The notes under the pieces were generated by a model. That model was not told where the DNA came from, made no database searches, and saw nothing but the letters and a program-made list of their open reading frames with translations. Shown here in pieces: positions 61,401-64,000 of a stretch of DNA of 64,000 nucleotides. The translations under genes and the position numbers were made by a program. The stretch is from Pseudomonas entomophila (GTDB lineage Bacteria; Pseudomonadota; Gammaproteobacteria; Pseudomonadales; Pseudomonadaceae): assembly GCF_029193575.1 (NCBI RefSeq), contig NZ_JARGCS010000008.1, forward strand, positions 62,001 through 126,000, in the 5' to 3' direction. Positions within the stretch are counted from its first letter, which is position 1, and every line of letters starts with the position of its first letter.

Positions 61401-62759
61401 ATGAGCAATATCCACGACCAGGCCATGCACTATATCTACCAGCAGGTGCTACAGCGCCTGCTGGATCATATGACCCAGGCACAGCGGGCCTCTGTGCAAT
61501 TGCTCGTCCAGCGGCTATTGGTGGCGGCCGGAGGGCTGGAGTACATCGGCGGCTTTCGCCTGCTGATGCTCCACGGCAGCGACCCACGCAGCGCGCGGTT
61601 GCTGGCCATCCTGCGGGCGGCGCAGTTGAGCATCGCCTTGCGCGGCCCCGAGACGTTTCGCCTGCGCGTCGTGATCGGTAGCCAGCCTGCGTTGCGTGAG
61701 GAGATATTGCGCGAGCACGATCGGGCCTTCAGTGCGTTGTTCCTGCATGACGACCCACGGGTGCAACTGCTGATGCTCAAGGCCGGGCAGGTGCTGCCGT
61801 TCACCGTCCGTGGCGATGAAACCGAGGGTTGCGCACCCGCTGAGCGCGAAGCCCTGCTGCTGTTCGGTCACCTCACGGGTGGGCGCCCCGAGGCCTTGCT
61901 CGGCAGTCGCCTGCACCTTGAGCTAGCCGATGCCTACGGCCGGTTATTGGCCTGGGACGGTGGTGACAGCGCATTGGTAACCGCCATGCCGGAGCGCCAA
62001 CGCCGACGCTTTCTGGCCTGGAGTCGAGCCAGCCTGCGGGTGGTCGGGTATGGTGGCCTGCATGGCGCACAGCCCTGCGTGGGTACCTTGTGCGCCTCGC
62101 TGGGGCGCCTGCGCGCACTGGCGGCGGCGCCACTGGAGCGGCCCGAGCCGGTCACGCAGGTGAGCGAAAATACCCCCACGCTGCGGCTGATCCCGCTCGA
62201 TGACCTGTTGCAGCCCATCAACGAGGGCGAGCGGCTGCTGCAGATGCTCGGGCACAGCGACACGGCCTTGGGCGGTGGTGCGGCGTTGGCGACCTTCTTC
62301 GACCCCACGCCACTCGCGCACCTGCAAGCGCTGCGTGCGCGACTGCTGCAGGGCAAGGACGAAGGGCTGTGCTCGCAGCTTTGGCAGGAGCAGGCCCGGG
62401 CGCTGTTCGAGCAGGGCTATGGCATCGGCGACACGCAACTGGTTTGCCTGCTGTTCACCCCCTTCGTCGACCGTGGTCGGGGCTTGGGGCACTTCGTGCA
62501 ACGTTGCCACCCGAACATGCGCGTGGCCTTGCCCTACCTGCACCGGGCCTTGCAAGGCAAACCCTGCCCCGAAGCGGTACTGCGCTGGTTGATCGAGACC
62601 AGCGGCCTGAACCTGGCGCAACTGCGTGCCCTGTACCTGGGCAGGGTGGCGCAGCCGGCATTGCAACTGCTCAAGGCATTGGCTCGGCGTGACTCGCGCC
62701 TGAGCTTGCTGGCGCAACGGCCCTTGTGCGTCGAGGCGAAGGACCGGACGGCGATCTGA
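61401..62759 (+). CDS. Unrecognised 452-residue protein coupled to a MocR-like regulator
   Basis: I do not recognise this protein. It is soluble and rich in Leu, Arg and Ala, with no signal peptide. The N-terminal half has QRLLVAAGGLEYIGGFRLLM and RAAQLSIALRGPETFRLRVV; the C-terminal half is helical (SQLWQEQARALFEQGYGIGD; GLNLAQLRALYLGRVAQPAL). No metal, nucleotide or DNA-binding motif stands out. The start ATG lies 12 bases from GGGGTGA, with no strong ribosome-binding site. Its TGA overlaps the regulator's ATG (TGATG), so the two are translated together and probably act in one process. Confidence 0.75.
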   Translation: MSNIHDQAMHYIYQQVLQRLLDHMTQAQRASVQLLVQRLLVAAGGLEYIGGFRLLMLHGSDPRSARLLAILRAAQLSIALRGPETFRLRVVIGSQPALREEILREHDRAFSALFLHDDPRVQLLMLKAGQVLPFTVRGDETEGCAPAEREALLLFGHLTGGRPEALLGSRLHLELADAYGRLLAWDGGDSALVTAMPERQRRRFLAWSRASLRVVGYGGLHGAQPCVGTLCASLGRLRALAAAPLERPEPVTQVSENTPTLRLIPLDDLLQPINEGERLLQMLGHSDTALGGGAALATFFDPTPLAHLQALRARLLQGKDEGLCSQLWQEQARALFEQGYGIGDTQLVCLLFTPFVDRGRGLGHFVQRCHPNMRVALPYLHRALQGKPCPEAVLRWLIETSGLNLAQLRALYLGRVAQPALQLLKALARRDSRLSLLAQRPLCVEAKDRTAI

Positions 62760-64000
62760 TGGGGCGCTCGGCGCGCGGCGAGTTCGCCTACCAGGCGGTC
62801 TATCGTTACCTGGAAACCTTGATTGCCCAGGCCGGGCAGGGCGGTGCCCGGCGCCTGCCTTCGTTGCGCGACCTGTCGCGGCGCCTGCGGGTGTCGCTGG
62901 CCACCGTGCAGAACGCCTATTCCCTGCTGGAACACGAGGGGCGGGTGACCTCGATGCCGCGTTCCGGTTACTTCGTGCGCCTGTGCCCGCACGATGTCGA
63001 GCCGATCACCCACGCGGCTAGCTCACCGTTCAGCTTGCCCCCGCTGGTGTTACCGGCGTTGGAACGCATGCTGCTGGCCCATGAGCGACGTCTGGCGCGC
63101 CAGGCCATGCGGTTGCCGGCGAGCAATCGGGCACCCGGCAGCGCGTCGCTGCGCCAGGTGCTTGCCGCGCGTCATACCCGTTCTTCCAGCCAGTGCTGGA
63201 ATGCCGACGACGTGCACCTGGCCTGTGACGTGCAGGCCTTGCTGCACACCCTGGTGGGCGCACTGGCGCTGCAGGGCGCCACGGCGTTGGTGGCCACGCC
63301 TTGCTGCTGGCGTCTGTTGCAGGGGCTGCGCCAGGCCGATGTGCGGGTGCTCGAAGTGCCCCTGGACGGTTATCTGGACCTGAACGTGCTGGAGTGGCTG
63401 TTGCTGCATGAACCCGTGCGTCTGTTGCTGCTGCCGTCGTGCCTGGCCTCGCCGACCGGGCGGCTGCTGGCCGTGCACGAGCAGCGCAAGATCGAGCACC
63501 TGCTCGACCAGCACGCCGTCTGGTTGCTGGAGAACGACCTCGACAGCGAACACTGCTTCGCCGCGCCGCCCAGCGCGCGCCTGCGCGATGGGGTCGATCC
63601 GCGGCGGCTGCTGGTGCTGGGCTCGCTGGAAAGCGTGGTTGGCGTCGAGGCGCCCTACGCCTATCTGTTGGGACGCCAGCCCTCGGTGCGTGAAGCCTTC
63701 GTCCGGCGTGCCTTCGTCTTGCCACCGCTGCGCCAGCAGGCGGTCGCCTTGCTGCTGGGCCGTGGCGATGTCGACAGCCAGCTGCAAGCGCTACGCGACA
63801 TGCTGGCCACGCGCATGGGGCAGTTGTGTCGGGAGGTCGAGCGCCGGTTGGGCGACCATCTGATCTTCCAGCGCCCGGTGGGTGGCAGGGCCCTATGGTG
63901 TCGCGTGCGTCACCCGGTGGATGTGCGCCAGGTGGCGGTCGCCCTGGCAGGCAGCGAACTGGCGGTCGCGCCCGGTGACCTGTTCAGTCTGCACGGGCAC
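62759..64000 (+). CDS. MocR-like GntR regulator with aminotransferase-like domain (3' end outside window)
   Basis: 414 codons are present; the end lies beyond the window. The N-terminus is a GntR winged helix (GEFAYQAVYRYLETLIAQAG; SLRDLSRRLRVSLATVQNAY; EHEGRVTSMPRSGYFVRL). The rest follows the fold-type I aminotransferase layout (SNRAPGSASLRQVLAARHTR; VWLLENDLDSEH). At the place where MocR proteins have G-S-F-S-K the sequence reads G288-S-L-E-S, so the PLP-binding lysine seems to be Ser292. It may thus bind no PLP or act differently. The HTH is intact. Translationally coupled to the gene before it. Confidence 0.85.
   Translation, partial: MGRSARGEFAYQAVYRYLETLIAQAGQGGARRLPSLRDLSRRLRVSLATVQNAYSLLEHEGRVTSMPRSGYFVRLCPHDVEPITHAASSPFSLPPLVLPALERMLLAHERRLARQAMRLPASNRAPGSASLRQVLAARHTRSSSQCWNADDVHLACDVQALLHTLVGALALQGATALVATPCCWRLLQGLRQADVRVLEVPLDGYLDLNVLEWLLLHEPVRLLLLPSCLASPTGRLLAVHEQRKIEHLLDQHAVWLLENDLDSEHCFAAPPSARLRDGVDPRRLLVLGSLESVVGVEAPYAYLLGRQPSVREAFVRRAFVLPPLRQQAVALLLGRGDVDSQLQALRDMLATRMGQLCREVERRLGDHLIFQRPVGGRALWCRVRHPVDVRQVAVALAGSELAVAPGDLFSLHGH

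Overview
The window looks like a chromosomal segment of a Pseudomonas of the P. putida type. The evidence is high GC, ATGA-overlapping operons, scattered REP elements of the P. putida kind, a MexEF-type efflux operon, the ech-vdh-fcs-aat ferulate operon, an sfnECR sulfur operon and several small proteins that are usually Pseudomonas-specific. Family names come from sequence recognition only; nothing was searched.

Layout. 1-5526 (minus): mexF (cut by the window edge), mexE and a MexS-like oxidoreductase. 5527-6804: REP elements, a small DUF2388 protein and a sigma-54 promoter region. 6805-17094 (plus): TonB receptor, luciferase-like monooxygenase, oligopeptide-type ABC transporter with a fused double ATPase, and a DszC-like flavoprotein, probably for an organosulfur nutrient. 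17190-21024 (plus): three genes of lower GC, namely two large paralogous coiled-coil proteins resembling alpha-helical pore-forming toxin subunits and a small coiled-coil protein between them. 21070-23947 (minus): sfnR, sfnC, sfnE. Sigma-54 -24/-12 elements precede the TonB receptor, the ABC operon and sfnE, and each has an AACNGTT dyad upstream, so SfnR probably drives all three.

24281-30332: a PBP2 transpeptidase (minus), Kup potassium uptake and an ABC exporter (plus). 30371-36651: aat, fcs, vdh and ech (minus), turning ferulate and coumarate into vanillate-type acids, with a divergent MarR repressor. 36664-47709: a LysR regulator and a divergent seven-gene operon (DUF1302, DUF1329, YCF48-like, MMPL/RND, MFS, FAH-family hydrolase, cyclase-family hydrolase), probably uptake and catabolism of an unidentified hydrophobic or aromatic compound.

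47836-50411: xthA and small stress-type proteins. 50586-54349: metR divergent from DUF1852 (MesX), a core methionine synthase (MesD) and a flavin reductase, a folate- and B12-independent, oxygen-requiring methionine synthase set. 54440-58664: PncC/CinA-type amidase, MscS-type channel, a DUF72 remnant, hemerythrin and small membrane or hydrophilic proteins. 58736-60879: LysR regulator and divergent alcohol dehydrogenase. 61401-64000: an unrecognised 452-residue protein coupled to a MocR-like regulator that seems to lack the PLP-binding lysine. No tRNA, rRNA, CRISPR array, transposase or phage gene was seen.
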